64,000 nt of DNA from Fibrella aquatilis (GCF_017353255.1 NZ_JAFMYU010000033.1:1-64000); one strand, 5' to 3'. Counted from the stretch's first letter, positions 17,066 through 26,761 are shown. Notes: generated by a model not told the origin, from the sequence alone. Numbers and translations: made by a program.

Positions 17066-17157
17066 CTTTTCATCCCGGCCCTATTGAGCGTTGCGCCGAA
17101 TTGGCAGTAAACAGAATTTTCCAACGCTATCTTTACCCTTGAACACGTTTTGATGAC

Positions 17158-17718
17158 ATGGAGACGGCAGTTGAACAGCAGATCTATACGGTAGAAGAGT
17201 ATCTGGCTTTGGAAGAAACAGCCGAACTCCGCCATGAATTTGTTGATGGGCATTTACTAGAAATGGCAGGAGAATCGATTGTAGCAAACATGATCACCTT
17301 GAATTTGGCGGTGTTTTTCAAAGCCACGTTGCGTGGGCAACCTTACATTACCCTTACTCACGAGGTAAAACTGAAAATAAACGAGAAACGCCGCTATCGT
17401 TACCCTGACCTGATGGTTGTGTCAGCAACCGACCGCCGCGAAACGCATATGGTAAGCGAAGCGGTGCTAGTGGCTGAAATCACATCAGAGAGTACTATTG
17501 AAACCGACACGCATAGCAAGTTATTGGAATACTCGTCGCTGCCATCGGTGCAGTGTTACCTTATCATTGATCAGAACGAGCCGCTTGTTGAAGCCTATAT
17601 CCGTCGAGGCGATACGTGGGAATACCGTCCTTACCGTACCATTACCGATTCATTTGCTATTCCGGCACTGAGCTTAACGCTTTCGCTGACAGACCTCTAC
17701 GAAGGTATTTTTCAGTAA
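17158..17718 (+). CDS. Uma2 family (DUF820) putative restriction-like endonuclease
   Basis: A 186-residue member of the Uma2/DUF820 family with a PD-(D/E)xK nuclease-type fold. Typical elements are YTVEEYLALEETAELRHEFV at the start, YRYPDLMVV with Asp near residue 84, VLVAEITSES with Glu near 107 and LLEYSSLPSVQCYLIID. Those acidic residues correspond to the catalytic D and E of the fold. The family is often found in many stand-alone copies in cyanobacteria and Cytophagales. Its biological role is not established. The gene stands alone and converges on a small secreted-protein gene 10 bases away. Confidence 0.85.
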   Translation: METAVEQQIYTVEEYLALEETAELRHEFVDGHLLEMAGESIVANMITLNLAVFFKATLRGQPYITLTHEVKLKINEKRRYRYPDLMVVSATDRRETHMVSEAVLVAEITSESTIETDTHSKLLEYSSLPSVQCYLIIDQNEPLVEAYIRRGDTWEYRPYRTITDSFAIPALSLTLSLTDLYEGIFQ

Positions 17719-17728
17719 AAACGTAAGC

Positions 17729-18094
17729 TTATCGGAATAACGCCAATGTTGGTTTTTGCTGCGCGGCCAGCGCTTGCCGCAACCGATCATTCAACCAATA
17801 GACTACCGCTATTTTCTTAATATTCAGTCGCTTACGGATTAACGTATCGGCGTGAATCTCCCGATTTTGCTCGGTATAGTACCGGACAATCGTTGGCCCT
17901 TTTTGTCTTACCTGATCTTCTACAACCCAGAAACCACCTGCCGGTGGCGGGGGTGGCTGGCGCAGTCTGTTTAGCAGTTGTGCAGCACGGATGTCTGTCA
18001 AGGTACCAGTGGTGGGTGGGTCGGGACTAAGAATCTGCGCCTCGATGGTCCCGCTCAGCCCAAGGGCGACGAGTGTAGTCAGGAACGTTTTCAT
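17729..18094 (-). CDS. Small secreted protein of unknown function
   Basis: A 121-residue protein with a signal peptide (MKTFLTTLVALGLSGTIEAQ, cleavage after Ala19). The mature part contains a proline run (RQPPPPPAGG), a FWVVEDQVRQKGPTIVRYYT segment with beta character, and a basic C-terminal half with two possible helices. I recognise no family. It is preceded by a 238-base gap holding two direct repeats with the core GGAA(A)CTACGT, which could be a regulator site. No operon partner. Confidence 0.55.
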   Translation of the reverse strand: MKTFLTTLVALGLSGTIEAQILSPDPPTTGTLTDIRAAQLLNRLRQPPPPPAGGFWVVEDQVRQKGPTIVRYYTEQNREIHADTLIRKRLNIKKIAVVYWLNDRLRQALAAQQKPTLALFR

Positions 18095-18208
18095 GGTGAG
18101 TGGCGTGAATGGTGGGCATGCTGGTGGTGTGGATAGTGCGGAAAGCCGCTTAGACTATTACAAAACTAGACTTACCAAGCACCACGGCGCGTCCCATGAA
18201 TGAGTGAC

Positions 18209-18240
18209 GTGGAAACTACGTGCGGGGGTGGAACTACGTA
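18209..18240. promoter_or_regulatory. Two direct repeats GTGGAA(A)CTACGT
   Basis: GTGGAAACTACGT at 18209-18221 and GTGGAACTACGTA at 18228-18240 are direct repeats whose centres are about 19 bases apart, close to two helical turns. Their reverse complement TACGTAGTTCCAC resembles the CGTAGTTCTACG palindrome upstream of the NarL-type regulator. Proposed regulator-binding sites; inference. Confidence 0.35.
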
Positions 18241-18253
18241 CCAGTCAAGGCAT

Positions 18254-18288
18254 AAAAAAAGGCCGTTTCCTGCGTGGAAATGGCCTTT
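18254..18288 (-). terminator. Rho-independent terminator of recA
   Basis: GGCCGTTTCC (18261-18270) pairs with GGAAATGGCC (18276-18285) around TGCGT. On the minus strand the stem is followed by seven T's, so it ends transcription from recA. Confidence 0.8.
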
Positions 18289-18293
18289 CTAAT

Positions 18294-18326
18294 AAACCTA
18301 TAAGGTTTTAAAAACCTTATAGGTTT
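18294..18326. repeat. Perfect palindrome AAACCTATAAGGTTT...
   Basis: AAACCTATAAGGTTTT and its exact complement meet with almost no loop (18294-18326). It lies between the recA stop and the recA terminator. I recall the same palindrome as an interspersed repeat in other Bacteroidota, which cannot be confirmed here. Confidence 0.8.
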
Positions 18327-18332
18327 GCTACA

Positions 18333-19430
18333 CTACACGTCTGCTTCGTCCTCCTCATCGGCATCAGCATCGCTGGCACCGGCGGGGTCGAGGAGGGCGT
18401 TTTGGTCATCGGCGATCTTGGTGCGGATCTTGTTCTCCAGTTCGGCCATCAGTTCGGGGTTATCCAGAATGAGGTCTTTCACGGCATCGCGGCCCTGTGC
18501 CAGGCGGCTGGTGCCGTATGAGAACCACGAACCTGATTTCTTGATGATCTCCATCTCAACGGCGAGGTCAAGAATTTCGCCCACCTTCGAGATACCCAGA
18601 CCGTACATGATGTCGAACTCAACCACTTTAAAGGGGGCGGCCATCTTGTTCTTCACCACCTTCACCTTAGCGCGGTTACCAATGATGTTGTCGGCACCTT
18701 CTTTGATCTGCCCAATGCGGCGGATATCAAGGCGGACCGAGGCGTAGAATTTCAGAGCGTTACCACCAGTGGTTGTTTCGGGGTTACCGAACATTACACC
18801 GATTTTCTCACGCAACTGGTTAATGAAAATGCAGCAGCAGTTAGTCTTGTTGATTGTACCGGTCAGCTTCCGCAGGGCCTGTGACATCAGACGGGCCTGC
18901 AAACCCATTTTGCTTTCACCCATCTCGCCTTCGATCTCAGCTTTGGGCACCAGAGCCGCAACGGAGTCAATCACGATGATGTCGATAGCGCCTGAGCTAA
19001 TCAGGTGTTCGGTGATTTCCAGTGCCTGCTCACCGTTGTCGGGTTGGGCAATGAGCAGGTTGTTTATGTCGATGCCCAGCTTCTCGGCATAGGTACGGTC
19101 GAAGGCATGTTCGGCATCGATAAAAGCGGCAAGGCCACCGGCTTTTTGTGCTTCGGCGATGCAGTGCATCGTGAGCGTGGTTTTACCTGACGATTCCGGT
19201 CCGTAGATTTCTACGACACGACCGCGGGGAAGGCCGCCAATGCCAAGGGCCAGGTCAAGGCCAAGCGAGCCGGTCGAGATCACAGGTACGTCCATGACTT
19301 TGGTCTCGCTGAGCCGCATCACGGTGCCTTTACCAAAGGCTTTATCTAATTTTTCAATGGTGGTCTGAAGGGCTTTCAGCTTGTTGTCATTAGCAGTTGC
19401 TGTGGCCGTAGCCGAGTCCGATTTTGCCAT
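18333..19430 (-). CDS. recA: DNA recombinase RecA
   Basis: A 365-residue RecA of usual length. It forms filaments on single-stranded DNA for homologous recombination. The Walker A motif [10 protein letters not shown] is at residues 77-86, followed by [24 protein letters not shown] is the Walker B region. [20 protein letters not shown] and [13 protein letters not shown] are invariant family segments. The tail is highly acidic ([12 protein letters not shown]), as in most RecA proteins. The N-terminal leader is Ala/Thr-rich ([12 protein letters not shown]). It has its own terminator and a plausible promoter, so it is probably monocistronic. No integrase or other SOS gene is near. Confidence 0.98.
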   Translation of the reverse strand: MAKSDSATATATANDNKLKALQTTIEKLDKAFGKGTVMRLSETKVMDVPVISTGSLGLDLALGIGGLPRGRVVEIYGPESSGKTTLTMHCIAEAQKAGGLAAFIDAEHAFDRTYAEKLGIDINNLLIAQPDNGEQALEITEHLISSGAIDIIVIDSVAALVPKAEIEGEMGESKMGLQARLMSQALRKLTGTINKTNCCCIFINQLREKIGVMFGNPETTTGGNALKFYASVRLDIRRIGQIKEGADNIIGNRAKVKVVKNKMAAPFKVVEFDIMYGLGISKVGEILDLAVEMEIIKKSGSWFSYGTSRLAQGRDAVKDLILDNPELMAELENKIRTKIADDQNALLDPAGASDADADEEDEADV

Positions 19431-19454
19431 GTTTACGGGGTTGTTTTACACTAA

Positions 19455-19486
19455 TAAAAGTACGACTTTTTTGCCGCTTTTCCAAG
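19455..19486 (-). promoter_or_regulatory. Candidate recA promoter
   Basis: Reading the minus strand, TTGG (19482-19485) is followed after 19 bases by TACTTTTA (19455-19462). This is one base off the -7 consensus TAnnTTTG with correct -33 spacing, and lies 25 bases upstream of the recA ATG. Confidence 0.4.
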
Positions 19487-19571
19487 CGCTGGGCAAGCTA
19501 AAAAAGGATCATTCATAGGAGGGTGCGTCTATGGGTGTGGTGGTCTTAAACAGAACAAAAACGGCCCTGTT

Positions 19572-22526
19572 TTACTTCCTTACGGGTGGTTCTTTTCCCC
19601 GTTTTATTTGCTGTTTCAACAGGCTGAACAGGGTAGCAGGTTGACCGGCTTTTGGGTTCAGGCTATCGGCGAGATTCCGGTTCACCTGCTCACCCATGCG
19701 GGCCACGGCGGTGGGCGAAATGTACCATCCCAGCGGGTAGTGGTGGTTTTTGGTGTCGAGCACCAGACTGGTGTAGTCGAAGCTGAGGCCACCCCGGTCG
19801 CGGCGCAGGGTGCGGCCAATGAGCTGGTTGAGGCCTACGCCGTTGCGGTCCCAGGTGCGCAGAAAACCCTGCACGGGTTCGGTCAGAAACCGGAACGCCC
19901 CCAGTGGCCCTTTAGTCTCGGCTGCCGCCGAATTAGGCAAAAATAGCAGATAGTACTGCACCGGCCGACAGCCCAGCCAGACGGGTGGGTGGCGGCGGAG
20001 GTCGTCTTCAATGCGCTGCATGTTTTTAATAAGCTGCACGGCCGTCAGTAGCCCTGTGTTTTCGGCATAACCCCCATCGATGATGTGGTAATCGTGGTCG
20101 GCGTTGCTATCGGAGATGTTGGGCAGGGGACCACTACTGCGCCCGCCGCTGGTGACAAACGGGAAACGGGCGCAAAGAAACGTGGCCGTTTTATAGGGCA
20201 CGTCGTGGCCTGCACTGGCGAAAAGGTCGGCCACGTCATAGAACGGGTTGCGCACGTCGGCGGTGTTGCCCAGCGCGAGGTTGGTCATGATTATCTTCTG
20301 CCCCGTTTCGGCCACGGCCCCGTTGAGCAGCAGGGCGGGCAAGGTAAGCGAGGCCGTATCGAGCGCGGCACCCGCCGAGGGCCAAAAGGACAAAAACGAC
20401 TGGGGCAGATCACGGCGCGTGACCGAGTCGGGCAGGATGTCGGTGGTGAGCATCCGGCGTTCCCAGGCATCTTCGAGCCAGCGGTTGCGGTCCAGCGCGG
20501 GCACGGGCAGCGGCATGAAGTTGTGCACCCCGCCCCGAAACAACATCGACGCCACCGTGGGCGAGACAAGGTCTTCGGTCACGACGTAGCGCAGCCGCCG
20601 CCCGAACTCAGCCGCCGTGGGCGACTGTCCGCCCCGCCGCAGGGCCACATAGGTAGCCGCCCCTACCCCACCGCCCGACACCCCGCTGATACCAAACAGA
20701 TGCCGGTCGAACTGGGGAATCTGCTCATTCAGCGCCGCCAGCACTTCCGTTGTCCACGCCGCCGCCCGAATGCCGCCCCCCGCCGTGGCAATCACCACCA
20801 CTGGCAACGGACTGGTGGAATCTACGGGCTGACCGGGCGGGGTTGCCAGGCGCGTTTGGAGCCAGCGGGTGTAATAAGCAGCCAGCGTGGGTCGCAGCAG
20901 GGCTGGAGAGGGGGCTAGTTCGGCTTCGCGGCGCAATTGGCGGGTGGGCAGCGGACTTTCGCGGATGGCACTGTTGTCGTTGTAGCGCGAAAAAATGAGC
21001 ACCGCTCCTACCAGCACCACCAGAATGGGGTAGTTGGGCAGGCGATTGAACTGATAGAGGATTGTGATAAAATAGGTCAGCGCGGCCAGCCAGAGCAATA
21101 CAATGGCGTAGAGGCCAATACTTTTGGCCAGCACTAAGCCTGTGGCCGTGGGCAAAAACGCCATCAGCGCGGCCACCAGCAGCCCCTGCCCAAACAAAAT
21201 GCTGCGCGGAGCCAGGTCTACCAGCAGGGCATAATCGCGGGCGGGGTTGACCGATTTGAACAGGACAATGTCGCGCTCGTCGAGGCTGCGGTGGAAGTAG
21301 TTGATAATCCGGGTGAAGAGCCAGTAGGCCGCAGCCAGCGCCAGCAGCAGGATCACGTATTTGAAGGCGTAGTCGGGGTTGCCCTGCTCGTCGGGACGAA
21401 GGCGGTTGTAGTTGAGGCCCAGCGTAACGAGCATGATCAGAAACGGACTGTAGGCCAGCCACTTGGGCGTATTACGCAACAGCCGGAGTTCGCGCTGGTG
21501 AGTGAGCAGCAGTTTGGCCGTGGCGCGGGCATCGCCGGGGTCAACGTCGCCAAAGAAATTGGGCTGCACAAACAAGAGAATTTTGCTGCACACATAGACC
21601 ATACCGCCCCAGAGGCCCAGGGCCACCAGCGTAGCCAGGCTCACCCACACGCCGCGCCATTCGGTGAGCAGGAAAAAGAACAACTCATCGAACTGATCCA
21701 GTTGAAACAGGCCGCCCATCATCAGCAGCAGGTAAACCACATATTGCACGTTCAAAAACCCCTTCCAGGCGGCGCTGAGGTAGTCGCGAAACCGCAGCGG
21801 ACGCGCCCGAACGGGGTGCTGTTCGCGCAGGTCGGCCAGGGCGTCGTCGATGGCTTTTTCGTTTTTCCGCCGACTGATGATGTGGTTGAGCAACACCCGC
21901 CGACCATCGTTTTGGGTGAAACCGGTCACGCCCAGCAGCCGGAAGAAGGCCTCGCGCAGGGAGAACACAATGCCCAGTGGATGCAGCAGGATAAAGAAAA
22001 CGGCCAGCGCAATAGGTGCCAGTTTGAGCAACCGGATCAGGCCCACGGCCCAGGGCGGCAGGCTAATTGGCACGTAGAGCAGCCAGCCCATCATGATTTG
22101 ATTTTCGACCAGGTCAGCCGCCGCGCCAACCAGCATTACTCCAGTGGCCAGCTGACCAAACCGCCGCATGAACCGGGCAATATGGGGTTGATAGGGGTTG
22201 GTGACGAAGAGCGTGTGGGCCGAAAAATACCAGCACCAGACCGTGAGCGTGGTGAGGTAGGCGGGAATGAACAGCACCGTGTCGACCAGTACCTCCAGCC
22301 ACGCCAGCCGTTGGCGGTTGGATTCCCAGCGACGGATCAGCGCCATCGGATTCAACCCCGAATCGACGTAACGAGCTGTGAGTGAGTGGATATCCTGCCC
22401 GTCGAACTGGTTTTCGATAAACGTAACCAGCCCGCCCACCACCAGCGTCAGCAGCAGCCAGTAGACGCGGTTTGGGGCCTGTTTATCCAGAAACTGAAGC
22501 AGGCGGGTACGCAGGGGCGAAGACAT
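19572..22526 (-). CDS. Membrane-anchored patatin-like phospholipase
   Basis: A protein of about 984 residues. The N-terminal half holds about eight to ten hydrophobic segments; the C-terminal half is a patatin domain, a Ser-Asp lipid acyl hydrolase. The oxyanion glycine motif ATAGGGIRAAAW lies near residue 580. The nucleophile elbow GISGVSGGGVG (Ser near 616) and the catalytic Asp in IDGGYAENTG near 816 follow. The start was set at MSSPLRTRLLQ (22524-22526); 33 residues upstream in frame lack conserved features. It lies 105 bases downstream of the beta-propeller gene on the same strand, so the two may form an operon acting at the envelope. Substrate not readable. Confidence 0.8.
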   Translation of the reverse strand: MSSPLRTRLLQFLDKQAPNRVYWLLLTLVVGGLVTFIENQFDGQDIHSLTARYVDSGLNPMALIRRWESNRQRLAWLEVLVDTVLFIPAYLTTLTVWCWYFSAHTLFVTNPYQPHIARFMRRFGQLATGVMLVGAAADLVENQIMMGWLLYVPISLPPWAVGLIRLLKLAPIALAVFFILLHPLGIVFSLREAFFRLLGVTGFTQNDGRRVLLNHIISRRKNEKAIDDALADLREQHPVRARPLRFRDYLSAAWKGFLNVQYVVYLLLMMGGLFQLDQFDELFFFLLTEWRGVWVSLATLVALGLWGGMVYVCSKILLFVQPNFFGDVDPGDARATAKLLLTHQRELRLLRNTPKWLAYSPFLIMLVTLGLNYNRLRPDEQGNPDYAFKYVILLLALAAAYWLFTRIINYFHRSLDERDIVLFKSVNPARDYALLVDLAPRSILFGQGLLVAALMAFLPTATGLVLAKSIGLYAIVLLWLAALTYFITILYQFNRLPNYPILVVLVGAVLIFSRYNDNSAIRESPLPTRQLRREAELAPSPALLRPTLAAYYTRWLQTRLATPPGQPVDSTSPLPVVVIATAGGGIRAAAWTTEVLAALNEQIPQFDRHLFGISGVSGGGVGAATYVALRRGGQSPTAAEFGRRLRYVVTEDLVSPTVASMLFRGGVHNFMPLPVPALDRNRWLEDAWERRMLTTDILPDSVTRRDLPQSFLSFWPSAGAALDTASLTLPALLLNGAVAETGQKIIMTNLALGNTADVRNPFYDVADLFASAGHDVPYKTATFLCARFPFVTSGGRSSGPLPNISDSNADHDYHIIDGGYAENTGLLTAVQLIKNMQRIEDDLRRHPPVWLGCRPVQYYLLFLPNSAAAETKGPLGAFRFLTEPVQGFLRTWDRNGVGLNQLIGRTLRRDRGGLSFDYTSLVLDTKNHHYPLGWYISPTAVARMGEQVNRNLADSLNPKAGQPATLFSLLKQQIKRGKEPPVRK

Positions 22527-22631
22527 AGACGGCGGTTGGTACGTACTTCCGGCAGCAAGGTACATGCCGAGACCGTAATCTATTTGCGGCCACAAACTAT
22601 TCCAGCAAAACGAAAGGCAACGCACCGAAAA

Positions 22632-25600
22632 CTACAAAAACGTAAACATCTGTCGCAGACCACTACTTAGAGGAGCTATGGGGGCTTGCTGCAACCAGCG
22701 CAGGGTAGATTGCGGCGACCGCACCAGCCGCGCACCAGCCGTAGACACCACCCAGGCGTCGCCGTTGGGGCGCACGGCCACGTCCAGCACCGACCCAAAC
22801 GGCACTTGCACCAGCGTCCGGGTCGAGACCAGATCGAGCAGTTCCACGGTTTGCTGGCTCTCGTCTTTTTTACGCACCCACCAGGCCGCCGTACCCCAGG
22901 GGCGCGGAGGGTGCAGCAACTGCCCAAACCCCAGCAAGGTGGTGCGTGTACCCGCCCGGCTATGGCGCAGCAGGTACGTCTGGCTCGCCGTGGTGGTGTA
23001 GAGCAGGCTCACATCCCAGCCGTTCTGTGGCGACGCAGGCAGATGCGACGCTGTTAATAACCTGACGTTGAGATTACTAACAGGCCGTAGAACGTCATTG
23101 GCTATGGTATAAAGGGTGGTAAGGGCGGGTGTGGTGGTGGGCAGCAGCAGGTAGTTGCCAGTGGGCGAAAACAGACTTTGCCGCCGGGTGCCCTGCCAGT
23201 CGTTGTTCAGGCCCTCGTAGAACGGGTCGAAACTACCCATCAGCTTCCAGCCGGGTTGACCCGCCCGATTGGTGGTCAGTCGCCAGAGGCGCACGGTGTC
23301 GAGATCGACGGGGAAATCCATTTTATACTCATGAACGATCTCGTTGGTGTCTGTAGCCGTTTGTTGTCGGGACGGCATATAATACAGTCTTTGGCTCCTC
23401 GTTAGCCAAAAATTACCCGTAGTCGATACGTCGAGAGGCCAATCGGGAGCATTGGTTATCAACGTATTAAGCCGATCCATAGGATTCACCTGGTATACCT
23501 GCAGCCTGTCCCGTTCACGGGTCATCAGCAGGCGGCTATCGGGCGAAAACAGGGCGGCGGGCGTGACGTGCCACTGCTGAAAAACCGAATTTTCCGACGT
23601 TTTCACCACCATTTTATCAATTACCCGAACGGCTTTTTTTGAGGCCAATTGCAGGACCGTGGCGGGCGTTGTTCCGTCGAGTTGCCACAGCGAATCGGGG
23701 CGGTTAACCGGGCGAACACCCGCATTGTCCGGCGCTTTTTCCGGCATCATAACCATCTGGTTAGCTTGCAGCCACTGACGGCCATTGGGCGAGAACAGGC
23801 CAGTCTGGTGCGTGATAACCCGTACGCTCCCCTCCATAACCACATATAGTGGCGTGTTGATGGGGTAGCGGCGCAGGAACGTAAGCCGGTCTGCGTTCAC
23901 CCCATACAGGGCCGTTTCGGCACCACGCTGTTCAGCCAATGTGGTGGTCAGGTAGTGCCCGTTGGGCGAAAACTGGCAGTTGCTGATCGTGGTAAGGCCA
24001 ATCGTGTCGGCCAGCGGGTGCAGTTGCCGGTCTGTCACCTGCCATACGGTGCCCCGCGACCGGGGCGCATTGGGCGGTGCATGGTGCGTGAGCAGCACGT
24101 TGCCCTGTGGTGAAAAAAGAGCCTCCGTGGCCGACCCAAGCCGGTCTGACAACAGCGGCACCTGCACCGCCATAGGCCAGGCTGTAGCAGGTTGAATACC
24201 GCTGCCTTCGGTGAGCAAAAACCGCTCGTCGGGCGAAAAAACGGTGTTTTCTGGCCTAAGCCGGGTGCTAAACCCATAGACCGGCACCAGCCCCTGCGGC
24301 CCAATGCGCCACAGGCTGTCGGCATCCTGGGTCGTGTTGCTGTAGGTAATCAGGTAGCCACTTTTGGGCGAAAACCAGGCCGACGCCACGGGCCACCCAC
24401 CCTCATCAAATACGTTCACTGTCCGCATAGACCGGGCGAACCGATATACTAGCACCACCGTGTCGGGGTCGATGCGCCAGAGGCAATCGGCGGTGGTGTG
24501 GCGGGCCAGCAGGTAGCGGCCATCAGGCGAAAAAACGTCATCGGCCACCGTTGTCTTCTGGTCGAACGTATGCAACAGTCGCCGCCTTTGCCCGTCGAGT
24601 TGCCAAAGGCGAGCTACTACTTCCTTCGAGGCTACCGCTTCTAGCGTAAGCAACTGATTGGCGGGCGAAAACCGAACTGCATTCCTGACGAGTCGTACTA
24701 CCGAATCGGCTGATGTTGGGACCGTAACAGACGTTGGTGGTAAGGTGTCCCAACGGCTACCAGCATACCGGATTGCCCCTGTCAACAGGCGGCTTTGACT
24801 GGTAAACAGGTAGCGGCCATCGGCTGAAAAAGGCGTCCACAGTCGGCGGGGCAGCAACGTAAACGCGTTCAGGTGGTCCACTAACTGCCGCAGGGTGTCG
24901 CCGGGCGTAGTGGGCATGGCGTATAGGCCCATGTCCAGCCCCGACGCGCCATTTTCCTGGACACCGATAAACGAGGCGCGGTATACCAGCAGCAGGTGGC
25001 GGTCGTCGGGGGAAAAGTAGCCCTTGAAATTGCCGTACCGAACCCAACTGGCACTTTGCATCGGTTTTATGTACTGCACTTGGTCCGGTTCCAGCATCAG
25101 CAATCCCTTTGGGCTAATCAGGTAATGTCCAGCCGGCGAAAACTGACATTCGTGCAGCCACTTATCGGGAAGTTTAGCCACCACGGCGGTGGGGTCGGCG
25201 GCTTGCAGGTCGTGGAGTTGCGCCCCCCGGTTGTAGCGGTTCACCAGTATCCAGGCCCCGTAGTTGGCCGTGGGCGAAAACAGTACGCTCCTGACGGCAT
25301 TACCAAACGGACGGGGCGGGTCAAGTTTCGGGCCACGTAGCGTGAGCAGCGTGCCCCGCCAGTTGTCGCCGGTGGCCACAAACAGGTACCGGTCGTCGGG
25401 TGAAAAGAAGTGGATGCGGGGCCGTTCGGCAAAAGTGTACACCAGCGTCAGCGAATCGCCCCGTCGGTAGTAGAGGCGGCTTTTGTCGCTGTGTGCCAGC
25501 AGGTAAGTGAATTGGGGCGAGGCCCGGATACTATCGGCGCGGAGGGCGTAATACCAGTTGTTGGGCTGGTTGGCCACGTCGCCAATGACCCGTAGTAAGG

Positions 25601-25970
25601 AGGTGCTGTCTGGAAACTGCTGGTGGGCGTATTCCAGCAACCGTAGGCTTTGGGTGGGGTCGGTGGTAGCCTGAAGGCGGGCTTCGGCCACCAGCGCCCG
25701 AAACTGAACGCTGTTGATGTTACGCTTTTTGGCCAGTTCCATCTGCGCGGCCATGTTAAGTGCGCCCAGGCTACGCGCCAGCTGAAAGGCGGTGTATGCC
25801 TCGGCGTAGTGCCCTGCCCCCATCAGTCGGGTGCCTTTGGTGACCCAGAAATCGGCACTCTCCCGGCTATCGGCGCGTTGTGCCCAGCCCGAAACGGAGT
25901 AAAAAAACCAGACAAAAATGGTGGTCAGCACAACGCCATAACGCCATTGGCTGGCTATGCAGGTAGGCAT
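22632..25970 (-). CDS. Secreted WD40-like beta-propeller protein with 14 FSPxGxYLL repeats
   Basis: An 1112-residue exported protein. The signal peptide ends at SVSGWAQ (about residue 31). A helical TPR-like region covers about 35-160 (GTRLMGAGHYAEAYTAFQLA). The rest is a chain of beta-propeller blades marked by FSPDDRYLFVATG-type motifs. I count 14: FSPDDRYL, FSPTANYG, FSPAGHYL, FSPDDRHL, FSADGRYL, FSPANQLL, FSPDGRYL, FSPKSGYL, FSPDERFL, FSPQGNVL, FSPNGHYL, FSPNGRQW, FSPDSRLL and FSPTGNYL. That is enough for two seven-bladed propellers. Blades often carry W-x-L/I-D near the end (LWRIDPDTVVLVYRF). Probably a scaffold or sensor at the envelope, paired with the downstream patatin. No enzyme domain is seen. 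Confidence 0.7.
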   Translation of the reverse strand: MPTCIASQWRYGVVLTTIFVWFFYSVSGWAQRADSRESADFWVTKGTRLMGAGHYAEAYTAFQLARSLGALNMAAQMELAKKRNINSVQFRALVAEARLQATTDPTQSLRLLEYAHQQFPDSTSLLRVIGDVANQPNNWYYALRADSIRASPQFTYLLAHSDKSRLYYRRGDSLTLVYTFAERPRIHFFSPDDRYLFVATGDNWRGTLLTLRGPKLDPPRPFGNAVRSVLFSPTANYGAWILVNRYNRGAQLHDLQAADPTAVVAKLPDKWLHECQFSPAGHYLISPKGLLMLEPDQVQYIKPMQSASWVRYGNFKGYFSPDDRHLLLVYRASFIGVQENGASGLDMGLYAMPTTPGDTLRQLVDHLNAFTLLPRRLWTPFSADGRYLFTSQSRLLTGAIRYAGSRWDTLPPTSVTVPTSADSVVRLVRNAVRFSPANQLLTLEAVASKEVVARLWQLDGQRRRLLHTFDQKTTVADDVFSPDGRYLLARHTTADCLWRIDPDTVVLVYRFARSMRTVNVFDEGGWPVASAWFSPKSGYLITYSNTTQDADSLWRIGPQGLVPVYGFSTRLRPENTVFSPDERFLLTEGSGIQPATAWPMAVQVPLLSDRLGSATEALFSPQGNVLLTHHAPPNAPRSRGTVWQVTDRQLHPLADTIGLTTISNCQFSPNGHYLTTTLAEQRGAETALYGVNADRLTFLRRYPINTPLYVVMEGSVRVITHQTGLFSPNGRQWLQANQMVMMPEKAPDNAGVRPVNRPDSLWQLDGTTPATVLQLASKKAVRVIDKMVVKTSENSVFQQWHVTPAALFSPDSRLLMTRERDRLQVYQVNPMDRLNTLITNAPDWPLDVSTTGNFWLTRSQRLYYMPSRQQTATDTNEIVHEYKMDFPVDLDTVRLWRLTTNRAGQPGWKLMGSFDPFYEGLNNDWQGTRRQSLFSPTGNYLLLPTTTPALTTLYTIANDVLRPVSNLNVRLLTASHLPASPQNGWDVSLLYTTTASQTYLLRHSRAGTRTTLLGFGQLLHPPRPWGTAAWWVRKKDESQQTVELLDLVSTRTLVQVPFGSVLDVAVRPNGDAWVVSTAGARLVRSPQSTLRWLQQAPIAPLSSGLRQMFTFL

Positions 25971-26007
25971 ATCTATGGGTTAGATTGAGTTTTCGGCAAC
26001 TAGTTCA

Positions 26008-26019
26008 CGTAGTTCTACG
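26008..26019. promoter_or_regulatory. Palindromic operator candidate CGTAGttCTACG
   Basis: CGTAG and CTACG form perfect inverted half-sites separated by TT, the spacing seen in 7-2-7 NarL/FixJ-type sites. It lies in the divergent region between the beta-propeller gene and the NarL-type regulator, 77 bases before the regulator ATG and 38 bases before the propeller gene ATG. Autoregulation is an inference. Confidence 0.4.
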
Positions 26020-26095
26020 CGGCATAATGTAGCCGATAACCCGTTGGTTTGCAATTGAATATACTGACCGCTCCACGTTGTAATCTGTGTATACC

Positions 26096-26719
26096 ATGCC
26101 TTATAAAGTAGCTTTGCTGGATGACCATCGGGTGGTACTCGAAAGCTTTGCCAACCTGCTCGGCACCTTCGAGCAACTTGCCGTTATTGGCACGGCTACT
26201 GACGCCCCGGCCCTGCTTGACCTCCTTGACGACACCCCCGCCGACGTGCTGGTCACCGACCTGATGCTACCTAATCTCGGCGGGCTGGACCTGATCACGC
26301 TCTTTCGGCAGTACCACCCATCACTCCCCATCTTGGTCCTGTCTGGCTCCCTCGATGCGTCATTGATTCGTCAGGTAATGCGGGCGGGCGCCAACGGATT
26401 CGTGACTAAATCGGCCGATAAAACCGAACTCTATGATGCTATCATGGCCGTGGCAGCAGGTCGCCGCTATGTTGACAGCCGGGTATATGAATTGGAAGCA
26501 GACGTTACTGTCCGGCCTGATGAAAACCCGCTCACCAGCCGCGAGCAAGAAGTAGTTGACCTCATTCTGAACGAGTTGTCGAGCACACAAATCGCCGAAA
26601 AGTTGTTTATTTCGTTCAATACGGTCGAGACGCACCGCAAACGCATCTACCAAAAGCTAGGCATCAACACCTCGCTGGGTCTGCTCAAGTACAGCTTAGG
26701 GCAGAGAGCCAGGAGCTAA
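26096..26719 (+). CDS. NarL/FixJ-type response regulator
   Basis: A 207-residue two-domain regulator. The receiver domain has Asp9-Asp10 (ALLDDHRVVLESF), the phosphoacceptor Asp55 in VLVTDLMLPNLGG, Ser near 84 (LVLSGS) and Lys near 105 (FVTKSADK). The C-terminal LuxR helix-turn-helix runs from about 140 (LTSREQEVVDLILNELSSTQ) to 200 (FNTVETHRKRIYQKLGI). ATG at 26096 is preferred over an in-frame GTG nine bases upstream because the sheet then starts where expected. It converges on the TPR histidine kinase gene 42 bases away, which is likely its partner: HisKA_3 kinases pair with this class. The 3' end and gap look like word-repeat sequence (GAGCTAAGAAGC). Confidence 0.9.
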   Translation: MPYKVALLDDHRVVLESFANLLGTFEQLAVIGTATDAPALLDLLDDTPADVLVTDLMLPNLGGLDLITLFRQYHPSLPILVLSGSLDASLIRQVMRAGANGFVTKSADKTELYDAIMAVAAGRRYVDSRVYELEADVTVRPDENPLTSREQEVVDLILNELSSTQIAEKLFISFNTVETHRKRIYQKLGINTSLGLLKYSLGQRARS

Positions 26720-26761
26720 GAAGCTGTATGGGTTAAGCACTAAGCTCCATGCCCTTTGCTG

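Noticed and set aside
21291-22385. 364-codon open frame on the plus strand
   Set aside because: Antisense to the patatin gene. Composition (GQQ, HQQ runs) is that of a shadow of a GC-rich gene.
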